DNA of 16,254 bases from Egerieenecus sp048201975. GTDB lineage: Bacteria; Bacillota; Clostridia; Christensenellales; Aristaeellaceae. The stretch spans positions 1 to 16,254 of the forward strand of contig DBFBGQ010000133.1 of NCBI GenBank assembly GCA_048201975.1, written 5' to 3'. This document shows positions 1 through 7,354 of this stretch, in pieces (the stretch's first letter is position 1; each line of letters begins with the position of its first letter). The position numbers and the translations under genes are program-made. The notes under the pieces were generated by a model. The model did not search any database. It was not told where the DNA came from and worked only from the letters and a program-made list of their open reading frames with translations.

Positions 1-513
1 ATCCTGTCTCCGTCCTCAGGGATTGTGAACAAGCTGATCAAAGCGTTGGGCGGGGAGCCAATCTACTTTCTAGGAAGCAATGATTGGTTTCAGTTTACGC
101 TGATTGCCACGGAAATATGGAAGGAATTCGGCTTTGGGACCATCGTGTATCTGGCGGCGATTACAGCCATTGATCCCAACCTCTATGAAGCGGCGATTAT
201 TGACGGCGCGAATAAGCTTCAGCAAACGGTGCATGTTACGCTGCCGGGGCTATCGAACATCATTGTGCTGATGCTGCTGCTCAATATCGGCGCGGTGCTG
301 GGTGGGAATTTTGATCAGGTGTACAATCTTTACTCTCCGTCGGTATATCGGACAGGCGATATTTTGGATACGCTGGTGTATCGCATCGGCCTTGTGGATT
401 TCAACTTCTCTCTATCCACAGCTGTTGGCGTTTTCAAATCGTTGGTATCCGCTACGCTGGTGTCGCTCAGCTATTTCCTGGCGTGGAAGGTAGCTGATTA
501 CCGCATTTTCTGA
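1..513 (+). CDS. Carbohydrate ABC transporter permease, LplB-like (5' end cut by window)
   Basis: Inner-membrane subunit of a CUT1-type ABC importer that brings oligosaccharides into the cell together with the next gene's product. The reading frame is open from the first base, so the gene starts upstream; the GTG at 25 is an internal valine and not a credible start. Visible are the last roughly 170 residues with several hydrophobic segments. The cytoplasmic EAA loop is at about 187-252 (EAAIIDGANKLQQTVHVTLP), the contact site for the ATPase. The phrase GGNFDQVYNLYSP and the ending ADYRIF are typical of the LplB/YteP subgroup. The stop is 16 nt before the next permease, with AGGAGG between them, so the two are co-transcribed. 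The solute-binding protein would be expected outside the window. The sugar is unknown, but the downstream hydrolases suggest a plant-type oligosaccharide. Confidence 0.93.
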   Translation: MLSPSSGIVNKLIKALGGEPIYFLGSNDWFQFTLIATEIWKEFGFGTIVYLAAITAIDPNLYEAAIIDGANKLQQTVHVTLPGLSNIIVLMLLLNIGAVLGGNFDQVYNLYSPSVYRTGDILDTLVYRIGLVDFNFSLSTAVGVFKSLVSATLVSLSYFLAWKVADYRIF

Positions 514-529
514 AAGGAGGGGAAAGCGC

Positions 530-1408
530 ATGCGGGCTACGAAGGGTGAAAAGATCTTCTATGCGGTAAATCATGTGTTTTTGATAGTGGTAGCATTCAT
601 TTGTCTTGCACCGCTGGTGTACGTGATGGCGGTTTCCTTTTCGTCAAACGATGCGGTCAAGGCGGGGCTCGTCTCGTTTTGGCCGGTGAAGTTTACAACC
701 ATAGGCTATGAATATCTGCTTTCCAATTCCATGTTCTGGCGGAGCATGCTGAATTCCGTGGTTCGCGCGTTCTTGGGAACGACAATCAATTTGATTTGTA
801 CCTGCCTGGTGGCTTTCCCGCTCAGCCGCAGCAATGAGAGATTCAAGCTGCGTACGGTTTATGCATGGTTTTTCTTTATTCCAATGCTGGTGGGTGGAGG
901 ACTGATCCCCACGTACATGGTTATCAAGGAAACGGGCATCATGAATACCCTATGGGCGCTGGTGATTCCCGGAGCCGTGCCGGTGTTTTATGTGCTGGTA
1001 CTGTTGAATTTTTTCCGCAACCTGCCGTATGAGCTGGAGGAGGCGGCCATTATTGACGGAGCGGGCCAGTTGCGCGTATTGGTGCAAGTCTTTTTGCCCC
1101 TGAGCACGCCCTCGCTGGCAACCATTGCGGTGTATGCCATTCTGGGGCATTGGAACGACTGGTTTAGCGGCGCTATTTACCTGAATCAGCTTTCTGATTT
1201 CCCTTTGATGACCTATTTGCAGACCGTTGTGGTGAACTATGACCCCAATAAATTGACGGCGGCTGAATTGGAGCGGATGTCCCGCCTGGGCAGTGAAACG
1301 GTGGAATCCGCGCAGATCTTTGTGTCAATGCTGCCGGTGCTGCTGACGTATCCATTCTTCCAGCGTTACTTTACCAAAGGATTGATTTTAGGCGGCGTGA
1401 AAGGATAA
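530..1408 (+). CDS. Carbohydrate ABC transporter permease, YtcP/LplC-like
   Basis: Second membrane subunit of the CUT1 importer, pairing with the LplB-like protein upstream. It has 292 residues, the normal length for the family. About six membrane segments are visible, near residues 14-35, 75-97, 110-130, 140-161, 188-207 and 262-280. The EAA loop is at about 170-191 (EEAAIIDGAGQLRVLVQVFL), and the protein ends in GVKG, as is usual for this group. The ATG at 530 is preceded by a strong AGGAGGGG about 8 nt upstream. No ATPase gene lies beside the two permeases, which is common in this subgroup because a shared MsmX/UgpC-type ATPase is encoded elsewhere. The next coding start lies 14 nt past the stop, so the operon continues into the hydrolases. 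Confidence 0.95.
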   Translation: MRATKGEKIFYAVNHVFLIVVAFICLAPLVYVMAVSFSSNDAVKAGLVSFWPVKFTTIGYEYLLSNSMFWRSMLNSVVRAFLGTTINLICTCLVAFPLSRSNERFKLRTVYAWFFFIPMLVGGGLIPTYMVIKETGIMNTLWALVIPGAVPVFYVLVLLNFFRNLPYELEEAAIIDGAGQLRVLVQVFLPLSTPSLATIAVYAILGHWNDWFSGAIYLNQLSDFPLMTYLQTVVVNYDPNKLTAAELERMSRLGSETVESAQIFVSMLPVLLTYPFFQRYFTKGLILGGVKG

Positions 1409-1422
1409 AGGAGCGGAGAGGC

Positions 1423-1576
1423 ATGATGAAGCGGGAAGATATCGTCATTCGTGATCCCTATATATTTCCTTTTCAAAATCAATACCTGATCCCATGTGAA
1501 TTTTCTGCCAGTACAAGCCGAAGCAAATGCGCTAAGGCTTCAAAATCGGGAAGAACGGGAAGGTGAAAATGAATGA
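1423..1576 (+). pseudogene. Glycoside hydrolase family 43 remnant: N- and C-terminal ends fused out of frame
   Basis: A short frame begins at ATG 1423 with an SD (AAAGGAG) suitably upstream. It reads MMKREDIVIRDPYIFPFQN, the characteristic start of GH43 enzymes, in which the Asp of RDP (residue 11 here) is the catalytic base. After about residue 22 the frame loses GH43 character and stops at 1564-1566. From about 1490 a different frame (+1) reads HVNFLPVQAEANALRLQ and continues to TGA 1574-1576. This resembles the last strand of GH43 proteins (family pattern roughly ERPxFxPVxExxxxLRL). Its stop overlaps the next ATG in a classic ATGA coupling. The simplest reading is an out-of-frame internal deletion of about 280 residues in a formerly intact, coupled GH43 gene. 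Such proteins are beta-xylosidases, arabinofuranosidases or related exo-enzymes. The N-terminal match is strong; the C-terminal match is weaker. An assembly error is possible. Confidence 0.75.
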
Positions 1577-2655
1577 GACAGCGTTGGACGGTGCAGCAGG
1601 CGTGGCAATGGTATCGTCAAAGGCCATGGGTTATGGGCATCAATTACGTGCCCTCCATTACCCTGCATGCCATGGAACTATGGCAGGAGGATACGCACGC
1701 GGCGGTAATGGAAAGCGTTCGGAAAGAGTTTGAGCTCATGCGGGACATTGGGTTCAATAGCGTGCGAATGTTTCTGCCTTTTGGAGTGTGGTATCATCAG
1801 CGGGACGTCTTCCTGGACCGTCTGGATGATTTTTTGGCGGAGCTGGATCGGAACGGGATCACCATGATGCCTGTGATTTTCAATGATTGCGTGGGGTTTG
1901 AACGGCCGAAACAGTTGATACCGGAGCTTCCAAGGGACTGGCATACCTATGACATCGGCCATCACGGTGGTCACAAGGAGAACCCCTTCACCGGAGAGAC
2001 CCAGCGCGTAGGGTGGATTTACTGGGATGAGCCGGACTGGCAGCCGGTGATGGAAGAATACCTGTGCGCGCTGCTGAGCCGTTTTGGAAAGGATTCTCGC
2101 ATTTATGCCTGGGATTTGTGGAACGAGCCAGGAAACAGCAACCGGCACGACCGAAGCATACCCTATCTCAAGCGCGTATTTGCGCTGGCCCGGGCTTGCG
2201 ATGCCACGCAGCCTTTTACTGCCGGCGTGTGGAGCTATCCGCCCGACTTCGGCGCAAATCCCGCGGCGGATGTGGAACCCATTCAGCGCCTGGCGCTGGA
2301 GGAGTCCGACATCGTTACCTTTCATCAGTATGAAGGCATTGGACGGGTACGGCAGGTGGTGGAGGCGTTGAAAAAAGAAGGACGCCCCATGCTGAACACC
2401 GAGTGGCTCAACCGGGTGCTGGACAATCTGGTTACAGAGAATCTTCCGCTATATCACGGGGAAGGGATCGGCAGTTATAGCTGGGGATTGGTAGCGGGAA
2501 AGTCCCAGCACTTCTTGCCCTGGGATGAGCTATGGCGCCGCCGGGAGTTGCCGCTTTACCGCTGGCAGCATGATCTGTTTGATACTTTCCATACGCCTTA
2601 CGACCCGGAAGAGCTGGCGCTGATGCGGCAGCTCAGCCCCAGACGCAAGGCGTAA
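1573..2655 (+). CDS. Cytosolic clan GH-A glycoside hydrolase (cellulase-like, GH5-type fold)
   Basis: Retaining glycosidase of the (beta/alpha)8 clan GH-A. It has 360 residues and no signal peptide, so it probably acts on imported oligosaccharides in the cytoplasm. The acid/base is likely Glu185 in WDLWNEPGN (after strand 4), and the nucleophile Glu277 in LNTEWLNR (after strand 7). GINYVPS near residue 22 and SVRMFLPFGVW near residue 63 are early barrel strands. The ATG at 1573 overlaps the stop of the broken GH43 frame (ATGA), and a modest SD (GGGAAGGTG) sits just upstream. Relatives are often labelled 1,4-beta-xylanase or cellulase-like without biochemical proof, so the substrate is not assigned. 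If translation depended on coupling to GH43, the scar upstream may affect its expression. The gene is followed after 13 nt by a secreted hydrolase. Confidence 0.85.
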   Translation: MRQRWTVQQAWQWYRQRPWVMGINYVPSITLHAMELWQEDTHAAVMESVRKEFELMRDIGFNSVRMFLPFGVWYHQRDVFLDRLDDFLAELDRNGITMMPVIFNDCVGFERPKQLIPELPRDWHTYDIGHHGGHKENPFTGETQRVGWIYWDEPDWQPVMEEYLCALLSRFGKDSRIYAWDLWNEPGNSNRHDRSIPYLKRVFALARACDATQPFTAGVWSYPPDFGANPAADVEPIQRLALEESDIVTFHQYEGIGRVRQVVEALKKEGRPMLNTEWLNRVLDNLVTENLPLYHGEGIGSYSWGLVAGKSQHFLPWDELWRRRELPLYRWQHDLFDTFHTPYDPEELALMRQLSPRRKA

Positions 2656-2668
2656 AGGAGGGGTACAG

Positions 2669-4582
2669 ATGATAAGAAGCATGGGGGCTATTCTGTTGAG
2701 CCTGCTTTTTGCTTGGACGACGCTTGGAGGTAGCGCAATGGCACAGGAATCATTCGACCTGAAGGTGGATTTTTCACAACGGGAAGGAATCCCGCTGATA
2801 AAGAAATTTGGCCTGTTTAATAGCGGAATTGTGACGATGCAGCAATATACCCGCGATGCCGGGTTGTTGGATGCATTGCGAGTGGATTCGCTGCGGATCG
2901 ACCTGTTTATGGGCGCGGATAACCGTCCCTTTGCCCGGGTAGCGGATGGTACGGCGGAGGATATGACCTTCCACTTTGAGGAGCTGGACGCGCTGGTAGA
3001 ATTGTTGGCGGAGCATGGGGTGCGTCCCTACTGGTCCTGGAGCTACATTCCCTATCCCTTGCAACTGGATGGAGACTGGCGCAAAGGACCTTCGGACCTG
3101 GATGCGTGGCAAGAGATGTTCCGCACGTTTGCGCAGCATTATCGGGAAAGCGGATTACGAATTGCTTATCACGAGATCTACAACGAACCGGATTGTGGCG
3201 ATGCGTTTTTCCTGGGCACCATGGAGGATTATACGCAGATGTATATCCGTGGGGCGCAGGGCATCGCGGCAGGCGATCCGGACGCTGTGATTGGCGGACC
3301 TTCCAGCGCTTTTGTGGACATCACCGGGGATCGCAATCTGCATCTTTTCTTGAGCGGCGTGCAACAGGCGGGCGTGCCACTGGATTTTTTCAGCTATCAC
3401 AGTTATGGCTGTGATAACCGGCAATACATTGCCCGGACCCGCCAGAGCCGGGCGATCCTGTCGCAATACGTGGATTACGACACCACAGAATTGCATCTGA
3501 ATGAGTATAACGCGCTGATCCAGCCGTTCCAACCGGATGGACCTGCGGAGCATTCGCTGGGCGGCGCGTCCATGCTGACATCGTTTCAGCTGCTGCTGGA
3601 GGAAACCGATGTAACCTTGGCGCACTGGGCACAGTTCATGGATACGGGCTATGAACCCTTGGGCATGGTTGACCCCTATGGCCGCATAAAGGCGCCTTAT
3701 TGGGCCTATTGGATGTATAGCCAAATGCCGGAACAGCGGGTACAGGTGACCGGATTGCCTCCAGCGGAGCAGTTCGGGCTGCATGCCATGGCCAGCGCTG
3801 ATGACGAAACGGCTTGCATTCTCCTATGGAATGATAGCGACAAGAACAGTCTACGCGCCGGGATTCACCTTGCACAAAGCCCGTTTTCCCAGGGAATGGT
3901 GGAAATCTATACCATGAACGATGAGATGGACCCGTACTGGCAAACGGAAGCGGATGTCAAGGTGAAGCCGCAAGCGGTAGTGCCTGCGCAAACGTGCGGC
4001 ACCGAGCTGACGGTGGAGCTGCCAGCCGGCGGATTCGTGCTGTACCGTTTTGTCAAAGGGGAAAATCAAGCTGAACGCGCTGAGCCCATAGGGGAGCTTC
4101 TGCGCAAGCGTTACTATTTTCCCGAGCGCGGAAAGAGCAACTACGCCTTTTTTGATGAAACCGACCAAACGGTGTATCTTGGCATGGGCCGGGAGTACAG
4201 CGCCAGAAGTATCGTAGGTACCGAGTGGGAGAGGCTGCCTTCCATATTGCAGGTAAACAGTAGCTTTGGCGGCAGGTATCAGGAGATCGACCTGAATACT
4301 TCCTTCTCGGTACGGGTGGATTATGCGGTCCAGGGAGTATACACCCGGGCGGTGCTGTTCACCTTTTTGCCCATGAATCAGCGGCGGGATGCAACTGTAC
4401 CCTGGGGAACGGGAAAGGAACCGGACCAGGTTATCCTTGCGGATACGCTGCTTACAGGGAAAACGCTGCTGATGTTGGAAAATTATGCTCCCGAAGGATG
4501 GGACGGCCGGGGAATCATCTCGTTTGACATGCATTCCACTGGTCCGGAAACCTGGGCGGAGCTTTCCATGGAAGCCTTGTAA
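2669..4582 (+). CDS. Secreted GH39-like glycoside hydrolase (putative beta-xylosidase-type)
   Basis: A 637-residue exported protein. A Sec signal peptide covers about residues 1-25 (hydrophobic stretch AILLSLLFAWTTL, cleavage after AMA). The catalytic barrel spans about 30-350. The acid/base is Glu173 in HEIYNEPDCGDAF, and the probable nucleophile is Glu279 in LHLNEYN, followed by AHWAQFMD; the order and spacing fit GH39/clan GH-A. A beta-rich region follows at about 355-455, as in GH39 accessory domains. The last 160 residues (about 475-637) form a further, probably beta-sandwich, region that I cannot assign. There is no lipobox or cell-wall anchor, so it is released or retained by other means. 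ATG 2669 has a strong AAAGGAGGGG 6 nt upstream. It probably produces oligosaccharides or monosaccharides for the importer. The activity could be other than xylosidase. Confidence 0.82.
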   Translation: MIRSMGAILLSLLFAWTTLGGSAMAQESFDLKVDFSQREGIPLIKKFGLFNSGIVTMQQYTRDAGLLDALRVDSLRIDLFMGADNRPFARVADGTAEDMTFHFEELDALVELLAEHGVRPYWSWSYIPYPLQLDGDWRKGPSDLDAWQEMFRTFAQHYRESGLRIAYHEIYNEPDCGDAFFLGTMEDYTQMYIRGAQGIAAGDPDAVIGGPSSAFVDITGDRNLHLFLSGVQQAGVPLDFFSYHSYGCDNRQYIARTRQSRAILSQYVDYDTTELHLNEYNALIQPFQPDGPAEHSLGGASMLTSFQLLLEETDVTLAHWAQFMDTGYEPLGMVDPYGRIKAPYWAYWMYSQMPEQRVQVTGLPPAEQFGLHAMASADDETACILLWNDSDKNSLRAGIHLAQSPFSQGMVEIYTMNDEMDPYWQTEADVKVKPQAVVPAQTCGTELTVELPAGGFVLYRFVKGENQAERAEPIGELLRKRYYFPERGKSNYAFFDETDQTVYLGMGREYSARSIVGTEWERLPSILQVNSSFGGRYQEIDLNTSFSVRVDYAVQGVYTRAVLFTFLPMNQRRDATVPWGTGKEPDQVILADTLLTGKTLLMLENYAPEGWDGRGIISFDMHSTGPETWAELSMEAL

Positions 4583-4776
4583 CTTGGCGAGGCGAATCGC
4601 CTTCTTCTACCGAACCTTTGCCCCGTATACCGGCGGCGTCATTGCGCAGGACCGCTTGCCAAGCGAGATGGAACGGCAAGGCATTGCACCGGGAAAACGC
4701 CCTTTCGCTGTCGTCCCGTACAGGTGGCCGCGAAAGGGCGCTTTGCGTGGCATTGGCTTTCGGCGCAAAAAAAAAC
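4583..4776 (+). terminator. Intergenic hairpins after the hydrolase operon, candidate terminators
   Basis: Two structures follow the stop at 4582. First, a small hairpin at 4590-4602 (AGGCG-AAT-CGCCT) is followed by TTCTTCT. Second, a larger inverted repeat pairs CGCCCTTTCGC (4698-4708) with GCGAAAGGGCG (4730-4740). It can be extended by three A-T pairs after one mismatch and encloses a 21-nt loop. The T-runs are short on both strands, so classic intrinsic termination is uncertain. A further short inverted repeat (CTTGCC / GGCAAG) lies near 4655-4682. No convincing gene was found in this stretch. Confidence 0.4.
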
Positions 4777-4806
4777 TTGTAAAGTGCGATCAAAAAGGAT
4801 TATACT
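4777..4806 (+). promoter_or_regulatory. Predicted sigma-A promoter of the LytTR regulator
   Basis: TTGTAA at 4777-4782 (4 of 6 to TTGACA) and TATACT at 4801-4806 (5 of 6 to TATAAT) are separated by 18 nt. They sit in an AT-rich patch directly before the regulator. A start near 4813 gives a leader of about 36 nt with the SD AAAAGGGGG before ATG 4849. Confidence 0.6.
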
Positions 4807-4848
4807 AATCTCATAGAGCACTTTGAAACGTCAAAAGGGGGACGACGA

Positions 4849-5559
4849 ATGCGCGTGGCAATCGTGGATGATCTGCGCACGGATGCGGAGCTGCTGCAAG
4901 GTATGCTTCGCACACGATTGCCTGCCGGATGCTTTGTGGACGTGTACGAGTCGGGCAGAGCGTTTCTGACATCAGAGGTAAAGCATGATCTGGTTTTCAT
5001 GGATGTCGTCATGGATGGAATGAACGGGATTGAAGCCGCGCAAGCCTTGCGCGAACGGGATATGGCGTGTCTGCTGGTATTTCTGACCACATCCCGGGAA
5101 TACGCCTGGGATGCCTTTCCAGTGCATCCCTTTGATTATCTGATTAAGCCCGTGGAGGAGGGCCAGGTGTGCCGAGTTCTGGAGGAGGCGCGCAGGACGC
5201 TGGAGCGCCAGGAGCGGGTGCTTCCTATCAAGGTGGGCCGGCAGCAGGCCATGGTCTCGCTGTCAGAAGTGCGATATGCCTATGTCAGGGATCATTTTGT
5301 GTTTCTCAGGCTCACGGATGGACGCGAAATAAAGTGCTACATGACCTTTGCAGAGATGTTGGCAAAGCTGGAGAAGGAACCGCGGTTCCTGGTGTGCAAT
5401 CGGGGCGTGCTGCTCAACATGGACGAGGTGCGGTCCTTTGACGGGCAGTGCTTCGTCATGAGCGACGGGCAGCAGTTCACGGTGCGCCTGCATGAGAAGG
5501 CGCAGATCGGGCAGCGGTTTTACCAGTATACGTTCCGCAAGGCCCGGGGTGTGGAGTGA
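4849..5559 (+). CDS. LytTR-family response regulator (AgrA/LytR type)
   Basis: DNA-binding two-component response regulator of 236 residues, the usual length. The receiver domain covers about residues 1-120: acidic pair Asp7-Asp8, phosphoacceptor Asp52 in LVFMDVVMDGMNG, Thr80/Thr81 and Lys100 in DYLIKPVE. A LytTR DNA-binding domain spans about 125-232 (IKVGRQQAMVSLSEVRYAYVRD, then FLVCNRGVLLNMDEVRSF and a GQQFTVRL strand). ATG 4849 has a G-rich SD (AAAAGGGGG) 8 nt upstream. The gene is monocistronic: it has its own promoter and is closed by a strong terminator, with no histidine kinase next to it, so its sensor is encoded elsewhere. Targets of such regulators include peptide signalling, cell-wall and surface genes; the target here cannot be told. 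Confidence 0.93.
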   Translation: MRVAIVDDLRTDAELLQGMLRTRLPAGCFVDVYESGRAFLTSEVKHDLVFMDVVMDGMNGIEAAQALRERDMACLLVFLTTSREYAWDAFPVHPFDYLIKPVEEGQVCRVLEEARRTLERQERVLPIKVGRQQAMVSLSEVRYAYVRDHFVFLRLTDGREIKCYMTFAEMLAKLEKEPRFLVCNRGVLLNMDEVRSFDGQCFVMSDGQQFTVRLHEKAQIGQRFYQYTFRKARGVE

Positions 5560-5577
5560 CGCATTCCACCTCAAGCA

Positions 5578-5626
5578 AAAGCGCCGCTGCGGTTCATTCT
5601 TCCGCAGCGGCGCTTTGTTTTATTTT
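5578..5626. terminator. Bidirectional intrinsic terminator between the LytTR gene and trpB2
   Basis: Perfect 15-bp stem, 5578-5592 with 5602-5616 (AAAGCGCCGCTGCGG and its complement), and a 9-nt loop. On the + strand it is followed by GTTTTATTTT; on the minus strand by TTTTGCTTG. It lies between two converging genes, and the stop codon of the minus-strand gene is inside the + strand T-tract, so it serves both. Confidence 0.9.
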
Positions 5627-6993
5627 ACCTGGGGGAGCTTTGCCAAGGACGCGGCCAGCTCCTCGTCGGTGGGAATGTAATTGTCCATCTTGCCGTCATG
5701 GAATTTCTCATAGGCCACCATGTCGAAATAACCGGTGCCTGTGAGGCCGAAGACGATGGTCTTGGCTTCGCCGGTCTCCTTGCAGCGGAGGGCCTCGTCC
5801 ATGGCGGTGCGAATGGCGTGCGCGCTCTCGGGCGCGGGCAGGATGCCCTCCACCCGTGCGAACGCCTCCGCCGCCTGGAAAACGTCGGTCTGCTTCACGG
5901 CGCGGGCCTCCATCAGCCCATCGGCATAGAGCTGGGAAAGTGTGGAGCTCATGCCGTGATAGCGCAGGCCGCCGGCATGGTTGGGCGCGGGAATGAATCC
6001 GCTGCCCAGGGTGTACATCTTGGCCAGGGGGCAAACCATGCCGGTATCGCAGAAATCATAGGCGAAGCGGCCCCGGGTAAAGCTGGGACAGGAGGCGGGC
6101 TCCACGGCGATGATGCGGTAGTCCCGCTCCCCGCGGATCTTCTGGCCCATGAAGGGCGCGATGAGCCCGCCCAGGTTGGAGCCGCCGCCGGCGCAGCCGA
6201 TGATGATGTCGGGCACAATGCCGTACTTGTCCAGGGCGGCCTTGGTCTCCAGGCCGATGACGGACTGATGCAGCAGCACCTGATTGAGTACGCTGCCCAG
6301 CACGTAGCGGTAACCGGGGGTGTGGGTGGCCACTTCCACCGCCTCGGAGATGGCGCAGCCCAGGCTGCCCGTGGTGCCCGGATGCTCCGCCAGGATCTTC
6401 CGGCCCACCTCCGTCTCCATGGAGGGGGAGGGGGTCACGGACGCGCCGTAGGTGCGCATGACCTCCCGGCGGAAGGGCTTCTGCTCATAGGAGACCTTCA
6501 CCATGTAAACCTTGCATTCCAGGCCGAAATAGGCGCAGGCCATGGAAAGCGCGGTGCCCCACTGCCCGGCGCCGGTCTCCGTGGTGACCCCGGCCAGCCC
6601 CTGCTCCTTGGCGTAATACGCCTGGGCAATGGCGGAGTTCAGCTTGTGGCTGCCGCTGGTGTTGTTGCCCTCAAACTTGTAGTAGATTTTCGCAGGCGTT
6701 TGGAGCTTCTCCTCCAGGCAATAGGCGCGCACCAGGGGCGAAGGCCGGTACATGCGGTAGAAGTCCCGGATGGGCTGGGGAATTTCAATCAGGGGCGTGG
6801 TGTCGTCCAGCTCCTGCCGGGCAAGCTCCTGGCAGAACACGCCGGAGAGTTCCTCAAGGGTCATGGGCTGCAGTGTCGCGGGGTTCAGCAGGGGCGCGGG
6901 CTTGTTGCGCATATCCGCCCGGAGGTTATACCAGGCCGTGGGCAGCTCGTTTTCCTGCAGGTAGATCTTGTACGGGATGGCTTCATGCTTCAT
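5620..6993 (-). CDS. trpB: Tryptophan synthase beta-like enzyme (TrpB2 type, PLP-dependent)
   Basis: PLP enzyme condensing indole with serine (or phosphoserine in some TrpB2 forms) to make tryptophan, acting in the cytoplasm. At 457 residues it is longer than classical TrpB, as expected for the TrpB-like (TrpB2) family. The PLP lysine is Lys117 in NTSGSHKLNSA. GAGQWG at about 141-146 carries the substrate carboxylate loop, and GCAGGGSNLGG near 266-276 binds the cofactor phosphate. The start at 6993 is chosen over upstream in-frame ATGs because AGGAAAGGAG lies about 8 nt upstream and because the region before it is the T-box leader. No trpA or other trp gene is adjacent, which suggests either salvage of indole or cooperation with unlinked trp genes. 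Regulation by tRNA-Trp charging is predicted from the leader. Confidence 0.94.
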   Translation of the reverse strand: MKHEAIPYKIYLQENELPTAWYNLRADMRNKPAPLLNPATLQPMTLEELSGVFCQELARQELDDTTPLIEIPQPIRDFYRMYRPSPLVRAYCLEEKLQTPAKIYYKFEGNNTSGSHKLNSAIAQAYYAKEQGLAGVTTETGAGQWGTALSMACAYFGLECKVYMVKVSYEQKPFRREVMRTYGASVTPSPSMETEVGRKILAEHPGTTGSLGCAISEAVEVATHTPGYRYVLGSVLNQVLLHQSVIGLETKAALDKYGIVPDIIIGCAGGGSNLGGLIAPFMGQKIRGERDYRIIAVEPASCPSFTRGRFAYDFCDTGMVCPLAKMYTLGSGFIPAPNHAGGLRYHGMSSTLSQLYADGLMEARAVKQTDVFQAAEAFARVEGILPAPESAHAIRTAMDEALRCKETGEAKTIVFGLTGTGYFDMVAYEKFHDGKMDNYIPTDEELAASLAKLPQVK

Positions 6994-7034
6994 GATGGAC
7001 GCTCCTTTCCTGTTCTGCGGGGATTGGGGCATAG

Positions 7035-7076
7035 AAAAAATCCTGCCCCGCCTGCGATTGCTTGCTGGGACAGGAT
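7035..7076 (-). terminator. T-box-controlled intrinsic terminator
   Basis: Minus-strand stem: ATCCTGTCCC (7076-7067) pairs with GGGGCAGGAT (7049-7040), with one G-U pair, followed by six T (7040-7035). The 5' arm also completes the alternative antiterminator helix with ACAGGATG just upstream, giving the expected on/off switch about 40 nt before the trpB2 start. Confidence 0.88.
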
Positions 7077-7348
7077 GTATGGATCCATCCTGTGGTGCCA
7101 CCCGGCTTGACGCGCCCTTGCGAACGCGCCCACTCTGCGCATACGACCATATGCCGGCCTTTGATTACGGAGTGCCTGCTCCGTCGCCCATACTCCGGCT
7201 GCGCCGTTTCCGTTTGCCCTGGGAAGCCCATTCAACGCCGGCTTTTCCGCCGCGATTTCACCGCCCGCGGCTCTCTGCAGGAAAAGGGGACAGCGCCTAC
7301 TCACGCTTCCTTCCCGGTTCGGCGGATTTCCCCGCCTCTCCATCGGTT
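7035..7348 (-). promoter_or_regulatory. T-box riboswitch, tRNA-Trp type, leader of trpB2
   Basis: Read on the minus strand, the leader has T-box landmarks in order. A GAGTAG-containing internal loop is followed by AGAGAG, a distal hairpin GCCGCG...CGCGGC and then GAATGGG; the TGG specifier is at 7230-7228 and codes for Trp. Next comes a stem III hairpin (ACGGAG...CTCCGT), and then the T-box core GGGTGGCACC at 7103-7094. The bulge UGGC pairs with the GCCA end of bacterial tRNA-Trp (discriminator G), which agrees with the specifier. Next come mutually exclusive antiterminator (ACAGGATG with CATCCTGT) and terminator helices. The core departs from consensus ACCGCG to ACCACA. Uncharged tRNA-Trp should permit readthrough into trpB2. 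Confidence 0.9.
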
Positions 7349-7354
7349 TAGCGC

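Noticed and set aside
2064..2371. Small + strand frames inside the cytosolic hydrolase gene
   Set aside because: Out-of-frame shadows covering the catalytic Glu185 region of a conserved gene.
4485..4821. Frames crossing the end of the hydrolase gene into the intergenic region
   Set aside because: They overlap the GH39-like gene in another frame, lack SD sites and run through hairpins and the LytTR promoter.
5698..7110. Long open frame on the + strand opposite trpB2 (about 470 codons)
   Set aside because: It is antisense to a conserved PLP enzyme and its translation is low-complexity Gly/Ala/His-rich with no domain; long antisense frames are expected in GC-rich coding DNA.
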